Shown piece after piece: positions 44,881 through 54,383 of a DNA stretch of 64,000 nucleotides. The translations under genes were made by a program, and so were the position numbers. The stretch comes from Polaribacter sp. (GTDB taxonomy: Bacteria > Bacteroidota > Bacteroidia > Flavobacteriales > Flavobacteriaceae): positions 31,670-95,669 of the forward strand of contig JABJPX010000009.1 in the NCBI GenBank assembly GCA_018663625.1, given 5' to 3'. The stretch's first letter is position 1, and each line of letters begins with the position of its first letter. The notes under the pieces are model-generated. The model was not told the origin of the DNA and ran no database searches. It was given only the letters and a program-made list of their open reading frames with translations.

Positions 44881-46507
44881 TTTTAAAAAGAGAACAGTTG
44901 TTGTTCTCATTGGAGTTACTCTTTTTTTGACGTACTCTTTTAAATCTAATTTTTTTGAAGTTGCCAAACAAATAGAGATTTACAATACGTTGTTTAAGGA
45001 GTTAAACATGTATTATATTGATGAGGTCAATCCTGCGGAATTAACAAATAAAGCAATTCAGAATACCTTAAAAGATTTAGATCCTTATACCAGTTTTTAT
45101 GATGAACAGGCAGTAGAAGAGGCACGAATAAGACGTGCTGGAGAATATGGCGGTATTGGAGTTGCGGTATATTACACAAAGAAAGGAATTCAACTAAAAG
45201 AAATTTATAAAGGCTATGCTGCAGATCGTGCTAATCTAAAGGCTGGAGATATCATCATTTCTGTAGACGGGCAATCTCTAAAAGATATGGAGCGAGATCA
45301 ATGCGCTCTCTTTTTAAAAGGAATTCCTAAAAGTACTTTTCAGGTTGAAATTGAGCGACAAGGCATTCTTATTAAAAAAGAATTAAGTAGAGATAAAATT
45401 ATTATAAACCCTGTGCCTTTTGCAGAAATGATTGATTCTGAAACAGGATACATTACGCTTACACAATTTAGCGAAAAAGCCTCTTTTGAAGTAAAAAAGG
45501 CTTTCCGTAAATTGAAGAAGTTAGGAATGACCAAATTGGTTTTCGACTTGCGTTCTAATCCCGGTGGATCTCTTTTAGAGGCCATTAATATTGCTAACTT
45601 TTTTCTTCCAAAAGGGAAGAAAATTGTTTCAACAAAAGCAAAAGTAAAAAAATGGAGCAATACCTATTTTAGCAAGAATGACCCTTTAGATCTAGAGATT
45701 CCCATTGTTGTTTTAGTAAACGGACGTTCAGCATCAGCATCAGAGATTGTGAGTGGTTCGTTACAGGATTATGATAGAGCTGTTATTTTGGGGCAGCGTT
45801 CTTTTGGGAAAGGATTGGTGCAGCGGTATCGAGAATTGACCTATGGAACCCAATTAAAAGTAACCATTTCGAAATACTATACACCCAGTGGTCGATGTAT
45901 TCAAGAATTGGATTATGCAAATACAGATAAAAAAGGAAATGTCCCTAAGTTTTCAGATGCTGGAATCAATGCTTTTCAAACAGCAAATGGAAGAACGGTT
46001 TATGATGGTGGTGGTGTTTTACCCGATGTTGTTATTCAAACATCCAAACCAACTGCGGCCACTAAAAAACTCTTAGCTTCTCGGGCTATTTTTAATTTTG
46101 TAACGGAATATTATTATCAAAAAAAACCGCTTACAGATTTGGAGACATTTCAATTTTCAAATTCAGTGTTTAAAGATTTTACTACTTATTTAAAAAAGGA
46201 CACTGTTTTTGAAACTCAAGAAGAGCAGCTATTTAAAAAGGCTTACAGTTCGGTTGCTAAAGAAAAAGAAACGATAATTAACAAAGAATATCAAAAGATT
46301 CAAGAAGCACTTTTAGCGGATAAAATCAATGAAATTTCAAAAAACAAAGATCTTGTAGAGAATTTTCTAAAAGAAGCAATTTTAACACGATACTTTTATC
46401 AAGAAGGAGTTTACAAAAACAAGATAAAAGAAGACCGTGAAGTGTTGGAGGCAGTTCAGCTATTAAAGCAATCTAAAAGGTATTTGAAAATCTTATCTGG
46501 CAAATAA
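44867..46507 (+). CDS. S41-family C-terminal processing peptidase
   Basis: A periplasmic serine protease of 546 residues. An N-terminal hydrophobic anchor (about 10-25) is followed by a PDZ domain (about 95-165, GEYGGIGVAV with LKAGDIIISVDG) and the S41 core with FDLRSNPGG. The nucleophile is Ser290 (NGRSASASEI) and the general base is Lys315 (FGKGLVQ), a spacing of 25 residues as in Prc. The C-terminal 170 residues are helical. The rnpA-protease overlap is frequent in flavobacteria. Confidence 0.92.
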   Translation: MRLYNFKKRTVVVLIGVTLFLTYSFKSNFFEVAKQIEIYNTLFKELNMYYIDEVNPAELTNKAIQNTLKDLDPYTSFYDEQAVEEARIRRAGEYGGIGVAVYYTKKGIQLKEIYKGYAADRANLKAGDIIISVDGQSLKDMERDQCALFLKGIPKSTFQVEIERQGILIKKELSRDKIIINPVPFAEMIDSETGYITLTQFSEKASFEVKKAFRKLKKLGMTKLVFDLRSNPGGSLLEAINIANFFLPKGKKIVSTKAKVKKWSNTYFSKNDPLDLEIPIVVLVNGRSASASEIVSGSLQDYDRAVILGQRSFGKGLVQRYRELTYGTQLKVTISKYYTPSGRCIQELDYANTDKKGNVPKFSDAGINAFQTANGRTVYDGGGVLPDVVIQTSKPTAATKKLLASRAIFNFVTEYYYQKKPLTDLETFQFSNSVFKDFTTYLKKDTVFETQEEQLFKKAYSSVAKEKETIINKEYQKIQEALLADKINEISKNKDLVENFLKEAILTRYFYQEGVYKNKIKEDREVLEAVQLLKQSKRYLKILSGK

Positions 46508-46545
46508 AACAATCAAATGAGTATCTTCGCATAAATAAATTGAGT

Positions 46546-48231
46546 ATGACAACCCCAAAGAAAATAGAAAGAACCAGAGCACAAGAGTCCACAAATGCTA
46601 TAGAAAAACTATACATTTCTATGCGTCATTTATTTAGTAGAGGTTTTTATAAGCCGATGGGAATCTCTGGTGAAACTTTACGAAAATCTTTGTTACTTCT
46701 GCGTCCAGAAATCTATGGTTCTATTGCGGAAGAAAGAGTCGAATTAAACGGACTGGTATATGTTATAGAACGTTTGCCAGAAGGAATTGAAGAATGTCAG
46801 TTTATTAACTTAACGGCAGATGAAGGGTATAAAAATTCTCACTTCAAAACTATCATTCCGCCAAAAAGAAGGAGAAATTGTTATCGGATTGATAAAGATC
46901 AAATGAATATCGAGATTACCCGAGGGCGATCAGAAATATATGATATATTAACGCACCTTACTTTTTTATTTATAGAATCTCACAAAATAAACGAACGCGT
47001 AAGCATTAAGGATGGAAAAGATTTTACGCGCGAATGGAAAAATCTAGAAGCAGTTGTTCTACTTCAAAAAGAACTAACGAATGAAGCGTTAGAACTTACA
47101 ATTGCCCACTTGGGAAATATTTTAGGAAGATCGTATAGTGAAGTTTCTAATGTATATCATACGTTTGCTACGGACGAAAATCCACATCGTTTTTTTCAAT
47201 TGATTTATTGGTTGGGAAAATTGGCCAACAATGAAGTTCGTGAAGGAGAAAAACGTTCGGTAACCTTTAGTTCTGTTTTAATAGAAGAAATTGGACATCA
47301 TATTTATGGTGATATCTGGGCAGATAATATTAAAAAAACGCTCTTAGAAAATAATTTAATTCACAGACCAATACATATTATTAGTGCAAACATGCACAGC
47401 GTGTTAAATTCTATTTATGCAGAAAAAGCGCTTCCAGAGGAAGCTAAAAAGGCCAAAAATTTTGAACTTTTTGAGCTGATGAGTGCGGTCAATAGTACGC
47501 CTTTACAAAAAGCGGTAAAGGATTTTGCTTCTAAAAATGGACTGATTTATTTAAAAGATACTTCGGGCACCAATATTAATGTACAAATTATAGATACTAA
47601 TAAAATAAATGGAGATGTTACAACGTTTACAAAAAGAAGTTCTAACGAAGCATCTCCTGTAATTATTGTAATGGATTATGCTTTTGGAGAACAAGCCTAT
47701 GAAACTATGGACGAATTGTTAAAACCATACAATTCAAAAAATGGAAAAATTCATTTGAATGTACAATCGGTTTCAATTATGGGGAAAGCAGGTATTTTAG
47801 AAGGTGGAAAAGGAGATATTATGATTCCTTCAGCTCATATTTTTGAGGGGACCGCAGACAATTATCCTTTTAAAAATGAATTGACAAAAGAAGATTTAGA
47901 AGGTTTTGGTGTTGAGGTTTTTGACGGAACTATGGTCTCTGTTTTAGGAACTTCTTTACAGAATAAGGATTTATTAAAGTTTTTTCACGACTCTACCTGG
48001 AATGTCATAGGTTTAGAAATGGAAGGAGCCCATTATCAAAAAGCGATTCAATCTGCTTCTAAAATAAGAGGTAATATTTCAGAAGATGTAAAAGTCAGGT
48101 ATGCTTATTACGCATCAGACAACCCTTTAGAGACTGGAGCAACGTTAGCCTCTGGTGGATTAGGAATGACGGGCGTTACACCTACCTATGCAATTACAAA
48201 AAGAATTATAGAACAAATTTTTAACAGTTAG
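46546..48231 (+). CDS. DUF6909 family protein with nucleoside-phosphorylase-like C-terminus
   Basis: A 561-residue conserved Bacteroidota protein. The first 300 residues are helical and unassigned (ERTRAQESTNAIEKLYISMRH at the start; key part TRAQESTNAIEKL). From about 350 on, the sequence looks like a PNP/UDP phosphorylase domain: SIMGKAGILEGGKGDIMIP, SVLGTSLQNKD, and GLEMEGAHYQKA, where the EMEG Glu binds ribose in that superfamily. It may therefore be a nucleosidase-like enzyme; this is inferred. The ATG at 46546 is preferred over TTG at 46540. Confidence 0.75.
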   Translation: MTTPKKIERTRAQESTNAIEKLYISMRHLFSRGFYKPMGISGETLRKSLLLLRPEIYGSIAEERVELNGLVYVIERLPEGIEECQFINLTADEGYKNSHFKTIIPPKRRRNCYRIDKDQMNIEITRGRSEIYDILTHLTFLFIESHKINERVSIKDGKDFTREWKNLEAVVLLQKELTNEALELTIAHLGNILGRSYSEVSNVYHTFATDENPHRFFQLIYWLGKLANNEVREGEKRSVTFSSVLIEEIGHHIYGDIWADNIKKTLLENNLIHRPIHIISANMHSVLNSIYAEKALPEEAKKAKNFELFELMSAVNSTPLQKAVKDFASKNGLIYLKDTSGTNINVQIIDTNKINGDVTTFTKRSSNEASPVIIVMDYAFGEQAYETMDELLKPYNSKNGKIHLNVQSVSIMGKAGILEGGKGDIMIPSAHIFEGTADNYPFKNELTKEDLEGFGVEVFDGTMVSVLGTSLQNKDLLKFFHDSTWNVIGLEMEGAHYQKAIQSASKIRGNISEDVKVRYAYYASDNPLETGATLASGGLGMTGVTPTYAITKRIIEQIFNS

Positions 48232-48255
48232 AAAAAGAAATAAACAAAAATAACG

Positions 48256-49293
48256 ATGGAAACTAATCAACAAAACAAGGAAGAAGAAGTAGATTTAGGA
48301 TCTTTATTTGCAATTATCGGAAAAGGATTCTCAAATTTATTTCAGTGGATAGGTGAGATTTTTAAAGGTATTTTTCACTTTATAATTTCCATTTTACTTT
48401 TTTTAAAGCAATACCTTTTTCCAATTGGAATTGCAGCAATCCTTGGTTTAATACTTGGTTTTTTTTTAGAAATTAAAAGCCCAAAAAGGTATTCTTCAGA
48501 TTTATTATTACAAACTAACTTTAAAAGTTCAAGACAACTTTATGATAATATCGATTTTTACAATAGTCTTGTAAAACAAAAAGATACTCTAGGTCTCGAA
48601 CAAACCTTTGGATTGGATAAACAAGCTGCTGTTTCCTTAAAAAAATTCACCATAACTCCCATTAAAAACCAAAATGATATTATTTCGGGGTATAATGAAT
48701 TAATTTTAAAGATAGATACAGCCACAGTAAGGAGTTATGAATTTGAAGATTTTAAAAAATCTTTTTCGGATTATGATTATAAATTACATGAAATTACTGT
48801 TATTGCTGAGACAAATAATATTTTTAAAGCAGTGGGTGATGTAATTATCACTTCAGTTATTGATAACATCTATTTCAATACATTAAAGAATATTACAAAT
48901 GAAAATTTAAATCGATTAGATTCTAGATATCGTCAAAATTTAGTACAACTAGATTCTTTTGGAAAGGTGTTCATGCAAGTATTATTAGCAGATTCGAAAA
49001 AAGTATCTACGGGGACCAATATCGATTTTGCAGGAGAAAATAGATCCTCAAAAGAAATAGAGCTTTTTTATGCCAATCAAAGGATCAACGAACTCTTAGG
49101 TGAAGTTACAACAGCAAAATTAGAAAAAAATCAAATTATCAACATTGTTTCCAATTTTGAATCTATTGGAAAAGAATTAAATGGAGTGACAGAAAATAAA
49201 GCATTTCAGTTGGCGGTATTATTTGCTTTGGCATGTATCTTAGGATTACTGTTCTTAAAACTGAATGCTTATTTAGTTAACTATAAAAAATAA
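48256..49293 (+). CDS. Wzz-like chain-length determinant protein
   Basis: A 345-residue inner-membrane protein. It has an N-terminal cytoplasmic part, a first helix pair (about 40-70, ending FFLEIKSPKRYSSD), a large periplasmic domain with coiled-coil character, and a C-terminal membrane segment (AFQLAVLFALACILGLLFLKL). The two-helix frame around a periplasmic domain is typical of Wzz polysaccharide co-polymerases, although sequence match is weak. As the first gene of the cluster it would control chain length. No tyrosine-kinase domain is attached. Confidence 0.7.
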   Translation: METNQQNKEEEVDLGSLFAIIGKGFSNLFQWIGEIFKGIFHFIISILLFLKQYLFPIGIAAILGLILGFFLEIKSPKRYSSDLLLQTNFKSSRQLYDNIDFYNSLVKQKDTLGLEQTFGLDKQAAVSLKKFTITPIKNQNDIISGYNELILKIDTATVRSYEFEDFKKSFSDYDYKLHEITVIAETNNIFKAVGDVIITSVIDNIYFNTLKNITNENLNRLDSRYRQNLVQLDSFGKVFMQVLLADSKKVSTGTNIDFAGENRSSKEIELFYANQRINELLGEVTTAKLEKNQIINIVSNFESIGKELNGVTENKAFQLAVLFALACILGLLFLKLNAYLVNYKK

Positions 49294-49300
49294 TATAAGA

Positions 49301-50308
49301 ATGCAGACAATTCTTATCACTGGAGGCGCTGGATTTATTGGGTCCAATTTTATTCCTTTTTTCTTAAGTGCAAATACGAATTTTAAAGTGGTTAACCTAG
49401 ATCTTTTAACCTATGCTGGTGATTTACAGAATTTAAATGCAGTTGAAGAAAATACCAGGTACACCTTTGTAAAAGGAGATATTTGCGATCGAAACTTAGT
49501 AGAAAGTCTATTTCAAAAGTATAATTTTAACGGTGTCATTCATTTTGCTGCGGAATCACATGTAGACAACTCGATAAAAAGTCCGGATGCTTTTGTGAAA
49601 ACAAACGTTTTTGGAGCCTTCAATGTGTTGGACGTTGCAAGAAATTTTTGGATGCATGGGCCCAATCAATACAAAAAAGGTTTTAAATCTAGTCGCTTTC
49701 ATCATATTTCAACAGATGAAGTCTACGGTAGCTTGGGCGAATCGGGTCTTTTTACAGAGCAAACTCCGTATGCACCAAATAGCCCTTATAGTGCTTCAAA
49801 AGCAAGTTCAGATTTTTTGGTGCGAAGCTATTTTCATACCTATGGAATGAATGTGGTAACGACTAATTGTTCGAACAATTACGGCCCCAAACAACATGCT
49901 GAGAAGCTGATTCCGACGATTATAAGAAAAGCAATTTCAGGAGAAGCGATTCCTATTTATGGTGATGGGAAAAACATTCGAGATTGGCTGTATGTTGAAG
50001 ATCATTGCAAAGGGATCAATTTGGTATTCCAACAAGGAAAAGCGGGTCAAACCTACAATATAGGAGGTAAAAATGAAAGAGATAACTTATCCATTGCAAC
50101 TACAATTTGTAAAATATTAGATGAATTAAAACCTAAAAAAAACACTTACAAAGAACAAATTACTTTTGTTCCAGACAGGGCGGGTCATGATTTTAGATAT
50201 GCAATTGATGCGACGAAAGTGGAAAAAGAATTACATTGGAGTGCGAATGAAAATTTTGAATCTGGAATTAAAAAAACCATCGATTGGTATTTAAAAAAAG
50301 AACAATAA
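49301..50308 (+). CDS. rfbB: dTDP-glucose 4,6-dehydratase
   Basis: Second enzyme of dTDP-rhamnose synthesis, 335 residues. It has the NAD-binding [11 protein letters not shown] at the N-terminus, the catalytic [10 protein letters not shown] (Thr-Asp-Glu) and the YSASKASSD YxxxK motif, as in the extended SDR family. [11 protein letters not shown] and [10 protein letters not shown] are further RmlB marks. It starts 7 bases after the Wzz-like gene and is followed after one base by rfbA. Confidence 0.96.
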   Translation: MQTILITGGAGFIGSNFIPFFLSANTNFKVVNLDLLTYAGDLQNLNAVEENTRYTFVKGDICDRNLVESLFQKYNFNGVIHFAAESHVDNSIKSPDAFVKTNVFGAFNVLDVARNFWMHGPNQYKKGFKSSRFHHISTDEVYGSLGESGLFTEQTPYAPNSPYSASKASSDFLVRSYFHTYGMNVVTTNCSNNYGPKQHAEKLIPTIIRKAISGEAIPIYGDGKNIRDWLYVEDHCKGINLVFQQGKAGQTYNIGGKNERDNLSIATTICKILDELKPKKNTYKEQITFVPDRAGHDFRYAIDATKVEKELHWSANENFESGIKKTIDWYLKKEQ

Positions 50309-50309
50309 A

Positions 50310-51167
50310 ATGAAAGGAATTGTTTTAGCAGGAGGGTTTGGTACCCGTTTATACCCTTTAACCATGGCATTTAGTAAACAATTAATGCCCGTGTATGACA
50401 AACCCATGATTTACTATCCGATATCGGTGCTTATCCTAGCTGGAATTAGAGAAATTTTAATCATTTCGACACCTAGTGATTTGCCAAATTTCAAAAAATT
50501 ATTGGGAGATGGTAAGCAATTAGGATGTGAATTTTCGTATGCCATTCAAGAAAAACCAAACGGATTGGCAGCTGCTTTTATAATTGCAGAAGAATTTATA
50601 GGTACGGAAAAAGTAGCTCTTATTTTAGGCGATAATATTTTTTATGGATCAGGCTTGCCTAAGTTATTAAAACAAAATTTAGAGGTAGTTGGGGGTATTG
50701 TGTATGCATATCATGTAAACGATCCTGAAAGGTACGGGGTGGTTGAGTTTGATGAGCACAATAAAGCCATCTCTATTGAAGAAAAACCACTAAAACCAAA
50801 ATCTAATTATGCTGTTCCAGGGATCTATTTCTATGACAATTCCGTGGTTGCGATTGCAAAAAGTATCCAACCAAGTACCAGGGGAGAATTAGAAATTACC
50901 GATGTCAATCAGGCTTATTTAAACCGTGGAGAATTAAGTGTTCGTATACTAGACCGAGGGACTGCTTGGTTAGACACTGGTACTTTTAATTCATTAATGC
51001 AAGCAGGTCAATTTGTTCAAGCTATAGAAGAAAGACAAGGTTTAAAGGTGGGGTCTATTGAAGAGGCTGCTTTTAGAAGTGGTTTTATTAATAAAGCGCA
51101 ATTGGATACATTAGTTACTCCACTTTTGAAGAGTGGGTATGCGAAAAATCTCATGAAAATAAAATGA
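50310..51167 (+). CDS. rfbA: Glucose-1-phosphate thymidylyltransferase
   Basis: First enzyme of the dTDP-sugar pathway; makes dTDP-glucose from dTTP and glucose-1-phosphate. The 285 residues show the nucleotide-binding [11 protein letters not shown] at the N-terminus, [16 protein letters not shown] and [20 protein letters not shown]. It starts one base after rfbB, and its stop overlaps the start of rfbC by four bases (ATGA). Confidence 0.96.
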   Translation: MKGIVLAGGFGTRLYPLTMAFSKQLMPVYDKPMIYYPISVLILAGIREILIISTPSDLPNFKKLLGDGKQLGCEFSYAIQEKPNGLAAAFIIAEEFIGTEKVALILGDNIFYGSGLPKLLKQNLEVVGGIVYAYHVNDPERYGVVEFDEHNKAISIEEKPLKPKSNYAVPGIYFYDNSVVAIAKSIQPSTRGELEITDVNQAYLNRGELSVRILDRGTAWLDTGTFNSLMQAGQFVQAIEERQGLKVGSIEEAAFRSGFINKAQLDTLVTPLLKSGYAKNLMKIK

Positions 51168-51709
51168 TAGCTACAGAAACAAGTTTAAAGGGCTGTTTTT
51201 TAATAGAACCAGAAATTTTTGATGATTCCAGAGGATCCTTTTTCGAGAGTTTTAATAAATTAAAATTTAAAGAAAAAACAGGCTTAGACGTAGTGTTTGT
51301 TCAGGACAATCAATCCATTTCTCATAAAGGGGCTTTAAGAGGATTGCATCTCCAAGAAAATGAACATGCGCAAGCAAAATTAATTCGAGTTGTAAAGGGA
51401 AAGATCTTAGATGTCGTTGTAGATTTACGCAAGGAATCGCCAACTTTCGGAAAACATTTTTCGATAATTTTATCGGGAGAAAACAACCTTCAACTCTATG
51501 TTCCTAGAGGGTTTGCACATGGTTTTTATGTATTAGAAGACGAAACAGTTTTCAATTACAAGTGCGATAATTATTATAATAAAGAAGCTGAAAACGGGAT
51601 CTTATATAACGACAAAGACTTAGCTATTGATTGGTCATTAGAGGGAGAAAAGATTATTTTATTAGAAAAAGACAAGCAATTAATGACCTTTAAACAATTT
51701 TGTCAATAA
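51164..51709 (+). CDS. rfbC: dTDP-4-dehydrorhamnose 3,5-epimerase
   Basis: Third enzyme of the pathway, 181 residues. The cupin-type fold shows the catalytic His and Asp in LRGLHLQ and [15 protein letters not shown], and [16 protein letters not shown]. It overlaps rfbA by four bases. The reductase gene rfbD, which normally completes dTDP-L-rhamnose synthesis, is absent from the rest of the cluster. The gene is followed by a short hairpin and an inverted repeat. Confidence 0.95.
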   Translation: MIATETSLKGCFLIEPEIFDDSRGSFFESFNKLKFKEKTGLDVVFVQDNQSISHKGALRGLHLQENEHAQAKLIRVVKGKILDVVVDLRKESPTFGKHFSIILSGENNLQLYVPRGFAHGFYVLEDETVFNYKCDNYYNKEAENGILYNDKDLAIDWSLEGEKIILLEKDKQLMTFKQFCQ

Positions 51710-51718
51710 AAAAAGAGT

Positions 51719-51737
51719 ACAGTACGACTGTTTTTTT
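51719..51737 (+). terminator. Weak terminator after rfbC
   Basis: ACAGT (51719-51723) and ACTGT (51727-51731) form a 5-bp stem followed by six further T. The short stem suggests partial termination. Confidence 0.4.
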
Positions 51738-51740
51738 GTG

Positions 51741-51796
51741 GGCCCCTAAATAAAAAATTTTTCAATTTCATTTAACTTTTTAAAGGAGTTAGGGCC
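51741..51796. repeat. Inverted repeat upstream of the flippase gene
   Basis: GGCCCCTAA (51741-51749) is complementary to TTAGGGCC (51789-51796) with one bulged base and a 39-nt AT-rich spacer. These are the only GC-rich blocks in the gap. The downstream arm ends 18 bases before the flippase ATG. Confidence 0.5.
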
Positions 51797-51814
51797 TATT
51801 AATTCACTCAATTT

Positions 51815-53002
51815 ATGTTAAAAAATATCATTAAAATTTTCACATCTCACCTTATTGTTAAAGCGATAGGGATTTTAAATATTGTGATAGTTTTACTGTT
51901 TTTTTCTGTAGAAAATTTTGGAAATTATAGTTTCACAATTCTTGTTTTAAATCTTTTTGCAATTACTGTAGATCCAATATTATCTTCTTATTTAGTTGAT
52001 TATAAGTTTTTTAATTATGACCGGTATAATTTTGGAATTCTAATAATTACCTTATTTCTTGGAGTTTTGTCTTATTTATTATTAGATGCCTTTATATTAA
52101 ACATCCCGATAGTATTATTCACCTTGTTTAGTATCACTTATGCTATTTCAGCTTCTTTGAAGTCGTATTTAAATATTAAAGATCGCTATTATGATTACGG
52201 AATAGTAGATGTCGTAAGGCAATGCTGTATTTTAATAACAACCATTATTTACTTTTATGGTTTCAACTATAATGAGGCTCTCGAATTATTGGAGTTCAAT
52301 TACTTGATTTCTAGTATAGCGATGATTTTATTGGCTATCTTATTCCTGAAAAAAGCTGAAATAGAATTTAGCCTTCAAATTCAAAAGCTAAAAACGTTGT
52401 TGTTGAATTCAAAATTTCTAATTTTTTATACAGCCATAGTTCCACTTATCACTTTTATAGATTCGTATTTTGTTGAGTCATTTTTGACAGAAGAAGATTT
52501 GGGAATGTATTCCTTTTCAGTAAAAATATACAGTATTTCGTTAATGTTAGTCGTTCCAATTTTTACAATCTTAAACATTAAACAAATTGAAATTGCCAAA
52601 GAGAATAATTATTTAAATTTTATAAGAGGAAATTTTAAAAAAATAGCGAGCCTTTCCTTTGTGATGCTTGTATTATCTATTTTTTTTAATTGGATATTGG
52701 TGAACTTAGTCTATACTGTTTACAATGAATCCTTTTGGATTACAAATATTTTAATTTTGGGCTCATTTATTACATATATCTCTCTTCCTTTCTCATTTTT
52801 AATTGCTTACAGAAAGTATAAATATTTGTTTTTTTTAGGTGTTGTCGCAATTTTATTGAACATATTTATTAATTATTTTTTAATTGCAAAGTACGGAATG
52901 ATCATCGCTGCATTATCTACTTTTCTTTCTCAATTTGTAATTAATTTTGGGGCAGCTTTCTTCTCGTATTATCTTTTAAAATTAAATAAGTATGAGGGTT
53001 AA
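51815..53002 (+). CDS. Polysaccharide flippase (Wzx-like)
   Basis: A 395-residue integral membrane protein with about twelve hydrophobic segments and very low GC content, like its neighbours to 57.4 kb. The pattern of an N-terminal helix with VKAIGILNIVIVLLFF and the later SYFVESFLTEEDLGMYSFSV resembles oligosaccharide flippases of the MATE/PST type, which move undecaprenyl-linked repeat units across the inner membrane. Sequence conservation in this family is low, so the call rests on topology and gene context. The next gene overlaps by 11 bases. Confidence 0.75.
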   Translation: MLKNIIKIFTSHLIVKAIGILNIVIVLLFFSVENFGNYSFTILVLNLFAITVDPILSSYLVDYKFFNYDRYNFGILIITLFLGVLSYLLLDAFILNIPIVLFTLFSITYAISASLKSYLNIKDRYYDYGIVDVVRQCCILITTIIYFYGFNYNEALELLEFNYLISSIAMILLAILFLKKAEIEFSLQIQKLKTLLLNSKFLIFYTAIVPLITFIDSYFVESFLTEEDLGMYSFSVKIYSISLMLVVPIFTILNIKQIEIAKENNYLNFIRGNFKKIASLSFVMLVLSIFFNWILVNLVYTVYNESFWITNILILGSFITYISLPFSFLIAYRKYKYLFFLGVVAILLNIFINYFLIAKYGMIIAALSTFLSQFVINFGAAFFSYYLLKLNKYEG

Positions 53003-54383
53003 TTTAAAACAGACATACACTTTATTTTTTCTAATTGGGGTGTTTTTTATTCCATTTAATTCATATCAAGGGGTTTCTTTTCTTGGAGAATATCGAAAAG
53101 ATGGTGCGATTCTTTTCTTTCTTATTTCTTTTTTATTCTTTTTTATCGATGTAGGCTTTAAGAATAAAATTATGCTACCGGTAAAAAATGTTTTTATTCA
53201 ATTTTTAATACTCTTTGTTGTTTGGCTTTTCTTTTCTACTTTATTGAATTCCCCTTCCGTTATAGAGAATTATATGAAACAAACGTCTGGTATAAGTCGT
53301 TTTATAAGACAGTTAGTAGCGCTCTCGTTAGCATTAATATTATGTATTACTGCGTACAATATTTTTAGAAACTTCTCCCCTAAAAAAATATTTTTAAAGC
53401 TCAGAAAGGCTTTCCTTTACTCTTTCTATTTTGTAATTATATATTCCTTTTTTGAAATTTTAATCGTGGTTTTTAATGTGTATTCTTTAAAGAGCGTGTT
53501 CTTGTTATTTGACTACTTTCCTTTTACAGAAACAAGTTTTGATTTTAAGTTTGGGAGAATTTCATCGGTATCTTATGAGCCTCCTTTCTTAGCAATTTAT
53601 TTGATTACAATTGCAGCCTGGATGTTTAGTTACATATTAACTTCAAAAAGAAAACTCAAATACCTTCCGTCTCTTTTTGTTTTTATTTTAACTTTTTTCT
53701 CAGGTTCTCGGACAGCACTGATTGTTATATTATTACAATTTTTAGTATTTATTTGGATCGCTTTCTTCTCCTATAAAAAGTTTAATAAAATTATTCAAAA
53801 TTTTTTAATCTTATCTTTTACCTTGCTTTTGTTGGTTTTTGTATTTAAAGGAGAAAAAATTGTAGACGTTATTGAGGACAAGATTGAAACGCTCAATTTC
53901 AAGAAAAATTTAGGAAAAAGTATTTCCAACAGATCGAGATTTGGCATTCAATATACCTCTTTACTAATTTTTGCCGAAAACCCATTTTTTGGAGTTGGTT
54001 TTGGACAGCAGGGGTTTCATGCAAAAGATAAATATCCAGAGTGGGTAACTAAAAATAATTATGAGTTTGATCTTTTTTACCTAAACGAGAATGATACATC
54101 TTTTCCGCCAGGGTTTAATATTTATACCCGATTGTTAGCAGAAACAGGTGCTGTTGGGATCCTAATTTTTTTGTTGCTCTTGTTTTTTATATTTTACCAA
54201 TGTCATAAGTTAATTAAAATTAAAGAAGGTTTTGATAAAATCATTCCAATAGTATTATTAATTTCTTTTATTGGGTTTTCTGTTAATTGGCTTCAATTTG
54301 ATAGCTTTAGAGTTTATGGATTTTGGATCTGCCTAGCGCTATTAATTCAACAAACACAAAAAAAATCAATCAAGAATGGATAA
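52992..54383 (+). CDS. O-antigen polymerase/ligase-like membrane protein
   Basis: A 463-residue membrane protein with about ten hydrophobic segments. It carries a larger periplasmic loop before the C-terminal helices, with FFGVGFGQQGFHAKD and a later RLLAETGAVGILIFLLL. That GxG-plus-ETG pattern is typical of the Wzy_C superfamily, which includes O-antigen polymerases and ligases. FSGSRTALIVILL also fits. Which of the two functions it has cannot be told; a second protein of this class is encoded at 55167. Confidence 0.75.
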   Translation: MRVNLKQTYTLFFLIGVFFIPFNSYQGVSFLGEYRKDGAILFFLISFLFFFIDVGFKNKIMLPVKNVFIQFLILFVVWLFFSTLLNSPSVIENYMKQTSGISRFIRQLVALSLALILCITAYNIFRNFSPKKIFLKLRKAFLYSFYFVIIYSFFEILIVVFNVYSLKSVFLLFDYFPFTETSFDFKFGRISSVSYEPPFLAIYLITIAAWMFSYILTSKRKLKYLPSLFVFILTFFSGSRTALIVILLQFLVFIWIAFFSYKKFNKIIQNFLILSFTLLLLVFVFKGEKIVDVIEDKIETLNFKKNLGKSISNRSRFGIQYTSLLIFAENPFFGVGFGQQGFHAKDKYPEWVTKNNYEFDLFYLNENDTSFPPGFNIYTRLLAETGAVGILIFLLLLFFIFYQCHKLIKIKEGFDKIIPIVLLISFIGFSVNWLQFDSFRVYGFWICLALLIQQTQKKSIKNG

